A stretch of DNA of 54,993 nt, from the NCBI GenBank assembly GCA_028693055.1, contig JAQUWD010000022.1:1-54993 (forward strand), given 5' to 3'. This document shows positions 43,486 to 51,763 of the stretch, piece by piece (the stretch's first letter is position 1; the number at the start of each line of letters is the position of its first letter). Origin of the DNA: Eubacteriales bacterium. GTDB lineage: Bacteria; Bacillota; Clostridia; Christensenellales; Aristaeellaceae. A model generated the notes under the pieces. It was not told where the DNA came from, ran no database searches, and was given only the letters and a program-made list of their open reading frames with translations. The position numbers were made by a program, and so were the translations under genes.

Positions 43486-44817
43486 ATGTCCAAGCCCTTA
43501 GTCGCCATTGTTGGCAGGCCCAACGTTGGCAAATCTACATTTTTCAACAAAATCGCCGGAAAGCGTATCTCCATCGTGGAGGACGTCCCCGGCGTTACCC
43601 GGGATCGCGTCTACGTGGACGTGGAATGGATGGGACGGCGCTTTAGCATGGTGGACACCGGCGGTCTTGACATGCGCAGCGACGATGTTCTACTCTCCCA
43701 GATGCGTCGACAAGCGGAAATCGCCATGGACACGGCTGACGTAATCTGCTTTTTCTGCGACGGTCGCACCGGCCTTACGCCGGACGACGAGGACATCTGC
43801 AACTATCTACGCAAAACCCACAAGCCGCTCCTTCTGGTGGTCAACAAGATTGACCATGCAGGTCTGAACGATCAGCTTTACGAGTACTACAATCTCGGCA
43901 TCGGCGAGCCCATGGCCATCAGCAGCACCAATATGCTAGGCTTAGGCGATCTTTTAGAAGCGATTGTCACCCAGCTTCCGCCGCCGGAGCCTGACGAGGA
44001 GGAGGACGCGGAGCACGTCATTCAGCTTGCGCTAGTCGGTCGACCCAACGTCGGCAAAAGCTCCCTCGCCAACAAGCTATTAGGTCAGGAGCGCACCATG
44101 GTCAGCGACATTCCCGGCACTACCCGGGACGCCATCGACACCCTCTTTGTGGACGAGGACGGCGCTCGCTACAACATCATTGACACCGCTGGCATGCGCA
44201 AGAAAAAAGCCGTCGAGGACGAGACCCTTGAGCGCTACAGCGTTCTACGCTCCATTGCCGCCATCGACCGTTGCGACGTAGCTCTCCTTCTCATCGACGC
44301 TCAAACCGGCGTTACTGAGCAGGACACGAAGATCGCCGGGTTAATTCTCAACTCCGGCAAGGCGGTTATTGTCATCGTCAACAAATGGGACGCAGTAGAA
44401 AAGGACACCAACACCATGGAGTCCTTCCGCAAGCAGGTTCTTTCCGACCTGAAATTTATGAGCTATGCTCCCGTTCTCTTCCTCTCCGCCTTAACCGGGC
44501 AGCGGGTCAGCAACGTCCTCGGCGTTGTGAAGGACGTTTACGCCCAGTACAGCAAGCGCGTACCCACCGGCGTACTCAACGAGGCCCTAGCTGACGCTCA
44601 GTCCAGTCTTCAGCCGCCCCTTACCGCCGGGCGCAGGCTCAAAATCTACTATGCTACCCAGCAAAGCGTCTGTCCTCCCACCTTTGTTTTCTTCATCAAC
44701 AGCGAGGATCTCATGCACTTCGCCTACGAGCGTTATCTTGAAAACCAATTCCGCAAAAGCTTTGGTTTTGTCGGCACTCCCATCCACTTCATCCTCCGCG
44801 AAAAGAAGCAGGGGTAG
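43486..44817 (+). CDS. der: Ribosome biogenesis GTPase Der (EngA)
   Basis: A 443-residue tandem-GTPase needed for 50S ribosome maturation. The first G domain starts MSKPLVAIVGRPNVGKSTFF, with DVPGVTRDR, DTGG and NKID; the second has LVGRPNVGKSSLANKLLGQ, DIPGTTRDAID, DTAGMRKK and NKWD. The C-terminal KH-like domain ends RKSFGFVGTPIHFILREKKQ. AAAGGAGG precedes the ATG at 43486, 20 bases after the DUF512 stop; the frame extends upstream but overlaps that gene. Confidence 0.98.
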   Translation: MSKPLVAIVGRPNVGKSTFFNKIAGKRISIVEDVPGVTRDRVYVDVEWMGRRFSMVDTGGLDMRSDDVLLSQMRRQAEIAMDTADVICFFCDGRTGLTPDDEDICNYLRKTHKPLLLVVNKIDHAGLNDQLYEYYNLGIGEPMAISSTNMLGLGDLLEAIVTQLPPPEPDEEEDAEHVIQLALVGRPNVGKSSLANKLLGQERTMVSDIPGTTRDAIDTLFVDEDGARYNIIDTAGMRKKKAVEDETLERYSVLRSIAAIDRCDVALLLIDAQTGVTEQDTKIAGLILNSGKAVIVIVNKWDAVEKDTNTMESFRKQVLSDLKFMSYAPVLFLSALTGQRVSNVLGVVKDVYAQYSKRVPTGVLNEALADAQSSLQPPLTAGRRLKIYYATQQSVCPPTFVFFINSEDLMHFAYERYLENQFRKSFGFVGTPIHFILREKKQG

Positions 44818-44831
44818 TACCCCTGCACCCC

Positions 44832-45228
44832 GAACTGCTGCGGCAGGGGGCGTGGTTAGAATCGCCCCGCGACGGAGGGTCGCGGGGCTTTTGCGTTGGG
44901 GTTTTTACGTGGAGCTGCAAAGGTTGTGCCAATGAACGGGTCAAGGGCATCAGCCCTTGCCGGACTGCTGCGGCAGGGGGTGTGGTTAGAATCGCCCCGC
45001 GACGGAAGGTCGCGGGGGGCTTTTGCGTTGGTTTTTTTACGTGGAGCTGCAGGGGTCGTGTCAATGAACGGGTCAAGGGCATCAGCCCTTGCCGGACTGC
45101 TGCGGCAGGGGGTGTGGTTAGAATCGCCCCGCGCCGGAAGGTCGCGGGGCTTTTGCGTTGGGGTTTTTACGTGGAGTGATATGCAGGGGTAGTGCTAAAT
45201 GAACGGGTCAAGGGCATTAGCCCTTCAG
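44832..45228 (+). repeat. Three tandem copies of a ~131-bp repeat
   Basis: Units begin at 44832, 44962 and 45094 with GGACTGCTGCGGCAGGGGG (first unit GAACTG...). Each contains the block TGGTTAGAATCGCCCCGCG, a strong GC hairpin, TTTTGCGTTGG, TTTTTACGTGGAG and AATGAACGGGTCAAGGGCAT. The copies differ at scattered positions. No coding sense; all frames across it are repeats of the same sequence. Confidence 0.88.
44864..44893 (+). terminator. der terminator, repeated twice downstream
   Basis: GCCCCGCGAC (44864-44873) pairs with GTCGCGGGGC (44879-44888) over the loop GGAGG, followed by TTTTGCG. Equivalent hairpins occur in the other two tandem repeat units (about 44994-45020 and 45126-45151). Confidence 0.8.
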
Positions 45229-45300
45229 ATTGTCGAAAAACTCCTTAAGGGGGTGTCGGGGGAGCCCGAAGGCTACCCTGACTGTATTCGTATCGCCCAG

Positions 45301-45350
45301 CTTTGCCGGGCGGGCAGTTTGCGGCTCTGCCGCAAACAGTACCCGTAACT
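45301..45350. repeat. Intergenic hairpin
   Basis: GTTTGCGGC (45317-45325) and GCCGCAAAC (45329-45337) form a 9-bp stem with a three-base loop; a GCCC/GGGC hairpin lies just before it. This adds to the stack of structures between der and the CyuA-like gene. Confidence 0.6.
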
Positions 45351-45354
45351 GGCG

Positions 45355-45376
45355 AAAAAGCGCGTAGCGCTTTTTT
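45355..45376. terminator. Bidirectional terminator after the CyuA-like gene
   Basis: AAAAAGCGC-GTA-GCGCTTTTT (45355-45375) is a 9-bp stem that gives a T-run on both strands, 35 bases beyond the end of the minus-strand gene. Confidence 0.8.
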
Positions 45377-45410
45377 GACACGCTGAAGGGCATTAACCCT
45401 TGTCAGAGCA

Positions 45411-46691
45411 TTACCCCTGCGTCATAATTTTTAGGATTTCTTCGTCGGTTTGCTTCATGCCGTCCTTGCCTAAACGCCCGACGCTTTGGATGGTGTTTTC
45501 AACGCCTTTTTTGATAATGCCCTCGCCGCCACGGAATTGCTTGCCAGCTAGGGCCATTTGGTAGCCGGTTAGGGCTGCGTCAACGGCGGAGGCAATTTTT
45601 GCGGCGCAGGAGGGCTTGGCTCCGTCGCAGATGGTACCGGATAGAATGGCAAGACTGTTGACGATGGTGTGATTGATGAGGTAAAGATCGCCGCCGTTGA
45701 GAAAGGCAATACCAGCCCCGGCAGCACAACCGGCGCTGATGGCTCCGCAATAGGCGGATAAACAGCCGATGAGGGCCTTTTGACGAATGGCTACCAGATT
45801 GGAGAGAACGAGGGCGCGGTAGAGCTGCTCTTTGGTGGAGTGTAGCTCCTTGGCGTATTCGATAACAGGGATGGAAACGGTAATGCCCTGATTGCCGCTG
45901 CCGGAATTGATGATAACGGGTAGCTCGCAGCCCGACATGCGAGCGTCGGAACCGGCGGCGGCAAGGGCGCGGGCGCGTACCCGTACGTCCTGATTGCCGT
46001 AGCTGTCTAAAAGCACCTTGCCAACGGCAGCTCCCCATTTGCCGGTAATGCCCTCGGTAGCAATGGCCTCGTTGTAGGCGATTTGCCGATCCAGTACCTC
46101 CGCAACCTCCTGAACATCGCAGGAATTGGCGAAATCGTAGATGTTCTCAATGCTTAGTAGCGCTTCGTTGGGGTCGGCCTGCGCCTCGTCGCTCTGTAGC
46201 TCCCGACTTTCCAGCACGCGCCCGTCTAGCTCCACCTCCACGATGTTGGTGTGCCGATCCGCAATGCGGGCAGAGGCCACGTGCCCATCTGCCTCAACGG
46301 TGACTAAAATGTCGAATAGACGCGCGTCCGGCTTGATGGAAACGGTGATTACCTTGCGGCTCAGATAGTCGTCGATGGCTGTAAGCTGCTGAGACGTTAC
46401 GCTGGAAATGACCTGTAATTCTTTGTCCGGGTCGCCTGCAATTACTCCCGCGGCGCAGGCTGCGTCGATGCCCTTTTTGCCAGCAGTGTTGGGAACGGTT
46501 ACAGACTTGGCGTTTTTGATGATGTTGCCGCTGACGGCTACATTCACCTTCTCCGGTAGGCAGCCAAGGGCTCGGACAGCCACGGCAGAGGCGTAGGCGA
46601 TGGCGATGGGCTCGGTGCAGCCCATCGCAGGCTGTAATTGGGATTTCAATACCTGTACGTAGGCAGTATAGCAGGGGTCTGTCTTTTGCAT
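45411..46691 (-). CDS. L-cysteine desulfidase / UPF0597 family protein (CyuA-like)
   Basis: A ~426-residue enzyme of the L-serine/L-cysteine lyase superfamily. Signs are PAMGCTEPIAIAYASAVA at the N-terminus, SGNIIKNAKSVTVPNTAG, VIINSGSGNQGITVSIPV, LSAYCGAISAGCAAGAGIAF, TICDGAKPSCAAKIASAVD. The Cys residues in GCTEP, YCGA and ICDGAKPSC are the Fe-S ligands of the family. Members convert cysteine to pyruvate, ammonia and sulfide. The ATG at 46691 follows GGAAAGGG; an open extension upstream (MELFECKISIG) is encoded by the intergenic repeat and is not taken as part of the protein. Confidence 0.9.
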   Translation of the reverse strand: MQKTDPCYTAYVQVLKSQLQPAMGCTEPIAIAYASAVAVRALGCLPEKVNVAVSGNIIKNAKSVTVPNTAGKKGIDAACAAGVIAGDPDKELQVISSVTSQQLTAIDDYLSRKVITVSIKPDARLFDILVTVEADGHVASARIADRHTNIVEVELDGRVLESRELQSDEAQADPNEALLSIENIYDFANSCDVQEVAEVLDRQIAYNEAIATEGITGKWGAAVGKVLLDSYGNQDVRVRARALAAAGSDARMSGCELPVIINSGSGNQGITVSIPVIEYAKELHSTKEQLYRALVLSNLVAIRQKALIGCLSAYCGAISAGCAAGAGIAFLNGGDLYLINHTIVNSLAILSGTICDGAKPSCAAKIASAVDAALTGYQMALAGKQFRGGEGIIKKGVENTIQSVGRLGKDGMKQTDEEILKIMTQG

Positions 46692-46704
46692 GATTTTTCC
46701 CTTT

Positions 46705-46840
46705 CCAATACTAATCTTGCATTCAAACAACTCCATCTTGAGGATGCTTTTGACCCATCGTCTACGTCAGTCAACCTTGAAATAGCTCTGCTATTCCTAC
46801 GGTTTCCTTTCTTGTCGCTGGGCCAAAATCACTCCAAGCT
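46705..46840 (-). repeat. Structured intergenic repeat, copy A (long form)
   Basis: About 136 bases, on the minus strand, ending about 13 bases before the CyuA-like start codon. The halves pair: CTTGGAGTG-TTTTGGCCCAGCG with CGATGGGTCAAAA-CATCC-CAAG (G-U pairs included), and the centre has AATAGC-AGA-GCTATT. It matches 19460-19560 with the same orientation but includes an extra ~35 bases with the central hairpin. Possibly a cis-acting RNA or a small dispersed repeat. Confidence 0.75.
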
Positions 46841-46866
46841 GTTCGCTGTTTTAACTGAGATTTGTA

Positions 46867-47700
46867 TTATCCCTTAACGGCGCCCGCCGTTAAGCCTTCC
46901 TTTTGGAAAAGCTGCATGATTAAATAGAGGATAATGCTTGGAACGATGACTAGCGTGGTACCGGCAAGCACCACCTGCCAAGGGGTGGATAAGCCGTCGC
47001 TGGTGGGTAGCATGGATACGGAAACCATCAGCGTGTACATGCTGCTCTTACGTAGAAAGAGCAAAGGCCAGAAGAAATCGTTCCAGCGGGCAATCACGGT
47101 AAGGCTGGCCCAAGAGGCTAGGGCGGGCTTGATGATGGGCATGACCACTCGCCAGAAAATGCCGAACTCGTGACAGCCGTCGATTCGTGCGGCCTCCACA
47201 ATTTCATCCGGCACCTCCATGATGTACTGGCGCATGTAGAAAATGCCCACCGCTGTGGCGATTCTGGGAATAATTAAGGACCAGAGGGAGTTGATCATCC
47301 CGATCTTTCGCATGATGATAAATAGAGGGATGGAGCCGACCTCCGGCGTGATCATCATGGTGGCGATGACAAATAGGAAGAGCGCGTTTCTGGCGGGGAA
47401 ACGGTATTTGGCAAAGGCAAAGCCAGCCAGCGCACAGAAAAACAAGGTGGTAATGGTACCCAAAACGGTGGTAAAGAGACTGTTGTAAAGGTTTTGCGCC
47501 AATGGGATCAGCTGAAAGAGCCGCTCGTAGTTGGCTAGCGTCGGCACCTCAACCCGTAGGGCGTTGTAGCCGGAAATGCTTTCACCAACGGTCTTGAAGG
47601 AGATAATGCACATCCAGAGTACGGGAAACAGACAGACGACGACGATGAGAGCCATGATCAGGTACATCAAACCTTTGGTGGCGATTGTCTTACTTTTCAT
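46867..47700 (-). CDS. ABC sugar-type transporter permease (MalG-like)
   Basis: A 277-residue inner component of an ABC importer with six hydrophobic segments. It has the N-terminal LIVVVCLFPVLWMCIISF and the coupling (EAA) loop EAARIDGCHEFGIFWRVVMP. It lies 18 bases after its partner permease. No ATPase gene is in the cluster, so a shared MsmK-type ATPase is presumably used. Confidence 0.95.
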   Translation of the reverse strand: MKSKTIATKGLMYLIMALIVVVCLFPVLWMCIISFKTVGESISGYNALRVEVPTLANYERLFQLIPLAQNLYNSLFTTVLGTITTLFFCALAGFAFAKYRFPARNALFLFVIATMMITPEVGSIPLFIIMRKIGMINSLWSLIIPRIATAVGIFYMRQYIMEVPDEIVEAARIDGCHEFGIFWRVVMPIIKPALASWASLTVIARWNDFFWPLLFLRKSSMYTLMVSVSMLPTSDGLSTPWQVVLAGTTLVIVPSIILYLIMQLFQKEGLTAGAVKG

Positions 47701-47718
47701 CTTGCTATCTCCCTTCGG

Positions 47719-48588
47719 TTATATTTCGCCCTGCTTGCGGCGCACCATGAACTGAACCACGGAGATCAGCAGCAGGATCAGGATCAGCACCACGCCCAGC
47801 GCAGAGGCGTAGCCCATTTTAAAGGTGGAAAAGGCGGAGGTGTAAAGCAGCTGGAATAGGGACATGTTGGAGGAGCCCGGCCCAGCCAGCACATAGGATT
47901 CATTGAAGATCTTCCACGAGTCCACCGTCACGGTAACAAAGCAGAAAAAGAGAATGTTGCCAAGCATGGGCAGCGTAATGCTGAAAAATTGCTGAAAGGC
48001 GTTAGCCCCGTCCACGGTGGCTGCTTCGTAGTATTCGGGAGAGATGTTCAGCAGGCCTGATAAAACAATCAACGTATACCAGGGCGTCAATCTCCATACA
48101 TGCAAAATAATAACGGGAATCCGATCCCAACGGCTGCTGGTCAGCCACGGGATCCGCTGACCGCCTAAGGAAAGAATGATTTCGTTAATCAGTCCGGCGT
48201 TTTCCTCAAAGAGCATTTTAAAAATAAGGCCCATGGCGACAGATGCGCAGACATAGGGCAGAAAGGTAACCGTCTTAAAGAAGCGCTTTGCGCCAAGCTT
48301 TTTAGAATGTAGCATGTTGGCGATCAGCATAGAGCATAGCAGCACCCCAACGGCTGTGGCTACCCAGTATAGGGCGGTGTTGCGCAAGGCGTCGACGAAC
48401 ATGTAATCCTTGAGCATCATGGCATAGTTGCTAAGCCCCACCCATTTGAGCTGACGAAGACCGTCCCATTCCGCAAAGCTGATAACGCCGGTCCAAACGG
48501 TGGGAACCAGCTGAAAGCATAAAAAGAGTATAAAATATGGGCAAATGAATAGGTAGGGCCATTTGTATTTTTTCAGCGTTTTTACCAT
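47719..48588 (-). CDS. ABC sugar-type transporter permease (MalF-like)
   Basis: A 289-residue permease with six hydrophobic segments. Signs are YLFICPYFILFLCFQLVPTV, FADVDGLR-like WDGLRQLKWVGLSNYA, and the EAA loop EAATVDGANAFQQFFSITLP. It follows the binding-protein gene after a stem-loop and precedes the second permease. It forms the second half of the importer. Confidence 0.95.
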   Translation of the reverse strand: MVKTLKKYKWPYLFICPYFILFLCFQLVPTVWTGVISFAEWDGLRQLKWVGLSNYAMMLKDYMFVDALRNTALYWVATAVGVLLCSMLIANMLHSKKLGAKRFFKTVTFLPYVCASVAMGLIFKMLFEENAGLINEIILSLGGQRIPWLTSSRWDRIPVIILHVWRLTPWYTLIVLSGLLNISPEYYEAATVDGANAFQQFFSITLPMLGNILFFCFVTVTVDSWKIFNESYVLAGPGSSNMSLFQLLYTSAFSTFKMGYASALGVVLILILLLISVVQFMVRRKQGEI

Positions 48589-48624
48589 TGCCCGTTCCTC
48601 CTGACTCGATGGGATTTAAGAAAG

Positions 48625-48665
48625 CGGGAGCCGTGATTGCCCATACCGTAGCGATACGGCTCCCG
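48625..48665. repeat. Stem-loop between binding-protein and permease genes
   Basis: CGGGAGCCGT (48625-48634) pairs with ACGGCTCCCG (48656-48665); inside, CCGTA and TACGG can add a second stem. It probably sets higher expression of the binding protein than of the permeases. Confidence 0.75.
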
Positions 48666-48689
48666 TAGTGAAGATTTAGTAACGCATCA

Positions 48690-50033
48690 TCATGGAATCT
48701 GGGTTTGGCCGATACGGTTCTTCAGCTCTGTGTCCATATTGGCGATGGCTTCCTCCATGGTCTGCTCACCGGCCACATACTTCTCAATTTCAGCGCTGAT
48801 GATGGTGTCCGCTTCTGCGTCGGAGATGGTGACGGTCATGTTCTTGCTGGGGTTGTTCAGTCCATCGCCCTCTGCCTTACGGAAGGAGGTGTCGCCATAG
48901 AAGGCGGCGGTTTCCTGCCAGAAGGGATCGGCTAGCATTTCCAAGGTGATGGGGTTGGAATACGCGCCGCCGATTTCCACCATTTCGTTGACCCACGCCT
49001 TGCGGCTTTCGTTATCGGTGTGGAAATCATACCACATTTTTTCGATGAGGCCCGCATATTCGTTGGTGCCGTTGTTTACAACGCATAGGAAGTTGGAAAC
49101 GGGAGCGCCGGCGGTGCCGACCTCGCTGAATACGGGGGCGCTCATGGCGCGCCACTGTCCGGCGGTAGCGGTCAGGTTGGCCCGGAGGAATTCATCCCAG
49201 AAAGCGCCAATATAGAAGGTGGCAATCTGTCCGTTGTCGGTGGCTTCGTACAGGGGAGGGGACATCATGGTGGTCTTGTACAGCAAGCCTTCGGTGTTCA
49301 GGGTGTCCAAGAAGGTAAGGGCTAGCTTTGCGCCTTCGTCGGAGCCGATGACTACGTTGCCCTCTTCGTCCCAGATGCGGGCGTTGGCTTGGGGCATCAG
49401 ACCGCGACGGCCCCAATAGCGCCAAGTATAGGTGGTGGGGTCCACATAGGATAGGTAGACCTCGCTATTGGATTTCTCCTTCAATTGACGGCCTGCCTCC
49501 AGATAGCCCTCCATGGTAGACATGGTGGCGGGATCAATGCCGTACTGCTCAAAGATGGCGGCGTTGTAGAACAAGAGCTGGGGACGGACGGAATCCGGCA
49601 GACCCCATACCTTGCCCTGAATGGTCGCGTCGTTGGCAGCGCCATCCACGAACAGAGACGCCTGCGCCTGATAGTACTCGGTCTCGTCCACCAGCAAGCC
49701 AGCGGAAGCCAAGTCCACAATGCCTACTGCGTCGGAGTAGATCGCGTCCGGCATATCGTCATACGCGCCAGCCAGATAGTCCATGGAAATCTTCTGCCGT
49801 CCGGCAGCCTGGGTTTCCACCTGAACCATCTCGATTTTTACATTGGGAGCAATGTCGCGGTTGCGCTCCAGCCAACCGTCAAAATACATTTGCAGAAATT
49901 GAGGTTGACCCGTGCAGTAAATCGATACGGTTCCGTCGGGATAGGTTGTAGCCTGTTCGGCTGCTGCCGGCGCGATGGCGGCGAGGGTCAGGAGCATCGT
50001 AAGGGTAAGTACCAGAGAAAGCATCCTTTTCAT
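48690..50033 (-). CDS. ABC transporter family 1 substrate-binding protein
   Basis: A 447-residue exported binding protein. The signal peptide (LVLTLTMLLTLAAIAPAAA) ends in an AxA site and there is no lipobox Cys; the first Cys lies at about residue 39. The mature part has the two-lobe sugar-binding fold with VSIYCTGQPQFLQMYFDGWL, DAIYSDAVGIVDLASAGLLV, VYLSYVDPTTYTWRYWG and AFWDEFLRANLTATAGQWRA. GGAGGTGT precedes the ATG. The substrate is not evident; it is encoded just after the URO-D-like gene in the GntR-controlled cluster. Confidence 0.93.
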   Translation of the reverse strand: MKRMLSLVLTLTMLLTLAAIAPAAAEQATTYPDGTVSIYCTGQPQFLQMYFDGWLERNRDIAPNVKIEMVQVETQAAGRQKISMDYLAGAYDDMPDAIYSDAVGIVDLASAGLLVDETEYYQAQASLFVDGAANDATIQGKVWGLPDSVRPQLLFYNAAIFEQYGIDPATMSTMEGYLEAGRQLKEKSNSEVYLSYVDPTTYTWRYWGRRGLMPQANARIWDEEGNVVIGSDEGAKLALTFLDTLNTEGLLYKTTMMSPPLYEATDNGQIATFYIGAFWDEFLRANLTATAGQWRAMSAPVFSEVGTAGAPVSNFLCVVNNGTNEYAGLIEKMWYDFHTDNESRKAWVNEMVEIGGAYSNPITLEMLADPFWQETAAFYGDTSFRKAEGDGLNNPSKNMTVTISDAEADTIISAEIEKYVAGEQTMEEAIANMDTELKNRIGQTQIP

Positions 50034-50057
50034 TTCGATACACCTCCGTTTTTTTAA

Positions 50058-51011
50058 TTATATAATCGCCGCATGAATAGCGGCCATTATACGCTCGTAG
50101 GGGATTTCCGTGGGCAGCGTGCAGTCCGCGCCCAAGATGAAGCCTTTTTCGCCAAAGTCATGGATGACCTTGCGCACGGCGGCTTCCAGCTCGGGAATGG
50201 TGCCGTCTACCAGTACGCCGCTGCGATTGGCCAAGCCACCCATGATGGCGGCGTTCGGGAAAAGCTTTCGCCCGTCCTCTAAGCTATAGGGCGCTTCGTA
50301 AACGCCCCAGTTGACGATGTCGCATAGATCGCCATAGTTGCGGTAACGGCTCATTTCGAGGTTTTCCTTGCAGATGTGCAGCAGGACGTCGCCCTTTGCC
50401 TCTCGCGCCGCCGTGAGAATTTGACGATCAAAGGGCTCCACCGCCTCGGCAAACTCTTCGTCCGTGTAGAAATGCTTTTCGCCGCCCAGCGCAGCGTAGT
50501 AAATGCCGTTGCATCCGATTTCGATGCAGGCTTGGGCTAGATCGCTCATAGCGTCAGCGATGCGGTGACGGGCGTCCAGCATCGGCTGCTTGTTTGTGCG
50601 CATCTGCTCCACAAACATTTTGCGCACCGGCACATAGCCGTAGCGCTGCTCCAAGGGATGAATGGAGCTGGCGCAAATGCCGTGAATGGTGGCTAAGGAG
50701 TATACGTCCCCGGCTTGATCCAAAAGGCGCTTGATCATGTCCAACTGCTTTTGCATAAAGGGCGAATGCCGATTGTAGGAGGGAATTTTATTCCAATCCT
50801 GCGGACTGTTCATTTCCCCAATCTCCGGCACCAGATTTTCATTCATGATTTTGAGAATATCCGTGTCCGTTTGGCGGTAGAAATCTAAGTGCGCCTTGAT
50901 GGCCGCATCCCCGGAGGCAACCTCCTTAGGAAAATGCAGGGAAAAGCAAGCAGGCACATGATCTACCGGCTGTTTGCTGATCGCCGCCTTCACTCGTTCC
51001 ATTTTGTTCAT
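50058..51011 (-). CDS. Uroporphyrinogen decarboxylase (URO-D) family protein
   Basis: A 317-residue TIM-barrel protein of the URO-D/MtaA/CmuA superfamily. It has MERVKAAISKQPVDHVPACF, the ILKIMNENLVPEIG strand, FEEYSRA-like CNGIYYAALGGEKHFYTDEE, LLHICKENLEMSRYRNYG, VNWGVYEAPYSLEDGR and IMGGLANRSGVLVDGT. In non-haem settings like this one, such proteins are usually corrinoid methyltransferases or enzymes of unknown reaction. Its gene lies between the GntR regulator and an ABC importer, pointing to catabolism of an imported compound, possibly methylated (inference). Confidence 0.88.
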   Translation of the reverse strand: MNKMERVKAAISKQPVDHVPACFSLHFPKEVASGDAAIKAHLDFYRQTDTDILKIMNENLVPEIGEMNSPQDWNKIPSYNRHSPFMQKQLDMIKRLLDQAGDVYSLATIHGICASSIHPLEQRYGYVPVRKMFVEQMRTNKQPMLDARHRIADAMSDLAQACIEIGCNGIYYAALGGEKHFYTDEEFAEAVEPFDRQILTAAREAKGDVLLHICKENLEMSRYRNYGDLCDIVNWGVYEAPYSLEDGRKLFPNAAIMGGLANRSGVLVDGTIPELEAAVRKVIHDFGEKGFILGADCTLPTEIPYERIMAAIHAAII

Positions 51012-51030
51012 GAAAAAACCACCCTTTCGT

Positions 51031-51657
51031 TTAAATGATTTGTCGCAGATCCTCTTTCAAGGCCGTAAGGGCCTTGTCAAAGTCGCGCCCTACGATCGCG
51101 GCAAAGATTTGATCGTGGATATCGTCGTCTCCCTGTGGAATACCGCGAACGTTGAGGAAATATTGGTTCGCCGCCCGGGCGCAGGTCTTTAAAACCCGGT
51201 GAAGCGCATCCAGCAAATAATCGTTACCGGCGAAGCTGCCAAGCAGCATGTGGAACTCGATGTTTCGCCGCCAGTTGTCCTGAATACTGGTGTTGACCAG
51301 CTCGTCCCTTTTGGAAGCCTCCTGATGGTGCTGAAGCTGGGCGATTTGCACTTCGCCGATGCCAGACCATGCTTTTTCCAAAAGAAAGGGCTCTAGCGCA
51401 TACCGCGCCTCGATCAGAAGCGTAACCTGCGCCGAGGTGATCTGCACTACGCGGTAGCCCATGCGGGGAATGGCTTGCAGAACGTTTTCTTGGCAAAGAA
51501 GGATTAACGCTTCTCTTACGGGGGACTTGCTTACCTGTAGCTCGGACACCAGAGCGCCTTCGGTTAGGATATCGTTGCTGGTAATCTTGCCGTCGATGAT
51601 GTTACCGTATACATAATCGTACACCTTGGACGTTAGCGGCTTTGTGTCTTTGACCAT
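51031..51657 (-). CDS. GntR family regulator, FCD type
   Basis: A 208-residue repressor. The winged helix (VYDYVYGNIIDGKITSNDIL, then ALVSELQVSKSPVREALILL) is followed by an all-helical FCD ligand-binding domain with likely metal His residues (IEFHMLLGSFAGNDYLLDAL, DDDIHDQIFAAI). It is first in the cluster with the URO-D gene and importer, 20 bases upstream, and its promoter contains a large dyad. It likely senses a carboxylate or sugar acid, as FCD proteins do. Confidence 0.93.
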   Translation of the reverse strand: MVKDTKPLTSKVYDYVYGNIIDGKITSNDILTEGALVSELQVSKSPVREALILLCQENVLQAIPRMGYRVVQITSAQVTLLIEARYALEPFLLEKAWSGIGEVQIAQLQHHQEASKRDELVNTSIQDNWRRNIEFHMLLGSFAGNDYLLDALHRVLKTCARAANQYFLNVRGIPQGDDDIHDQIFAAIVGRDFDKALTALKEDLRQII

Positions 51658-51710
51658 CTTATAACATTCCCCTTCGTCTTGCGCCTTTGCAAGGATTCAG
51701 GCTGTTTTTG

Positions 51711-51757
51711 TAATATGATTATGTGATCATATTAGCACCGTTTTCCTCGCGCGTCAA
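51711..51757 (-). promoter_or_regulatory. GntR-operon promoter with operator dyad
   Basis: TTGACG (51757-51752), 17 bases, TAATAT (51734-51729). The -10 is one arm of a perfect 9-bp inverted repeat, TAATATGAT-N6-ATCATATTA (51711-51734), a strong candidate autoregulatory operator. Confidence 0.85.
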
Positions 51758-51763
51758 GCTATT

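Noticed and set aside
44832..45228. CRISPR array
   Set aside because: The units are ~131 bp tandem copies with no short repeat/spacer alternation and no cas genes nearby.
46692..46736. N-terminal extension MELFECKISIG of the CyuA-like protein
   Set aside because: It is part of the intergenic repeat; the ATG at 46691 has its own ribosome site and matches the family start.
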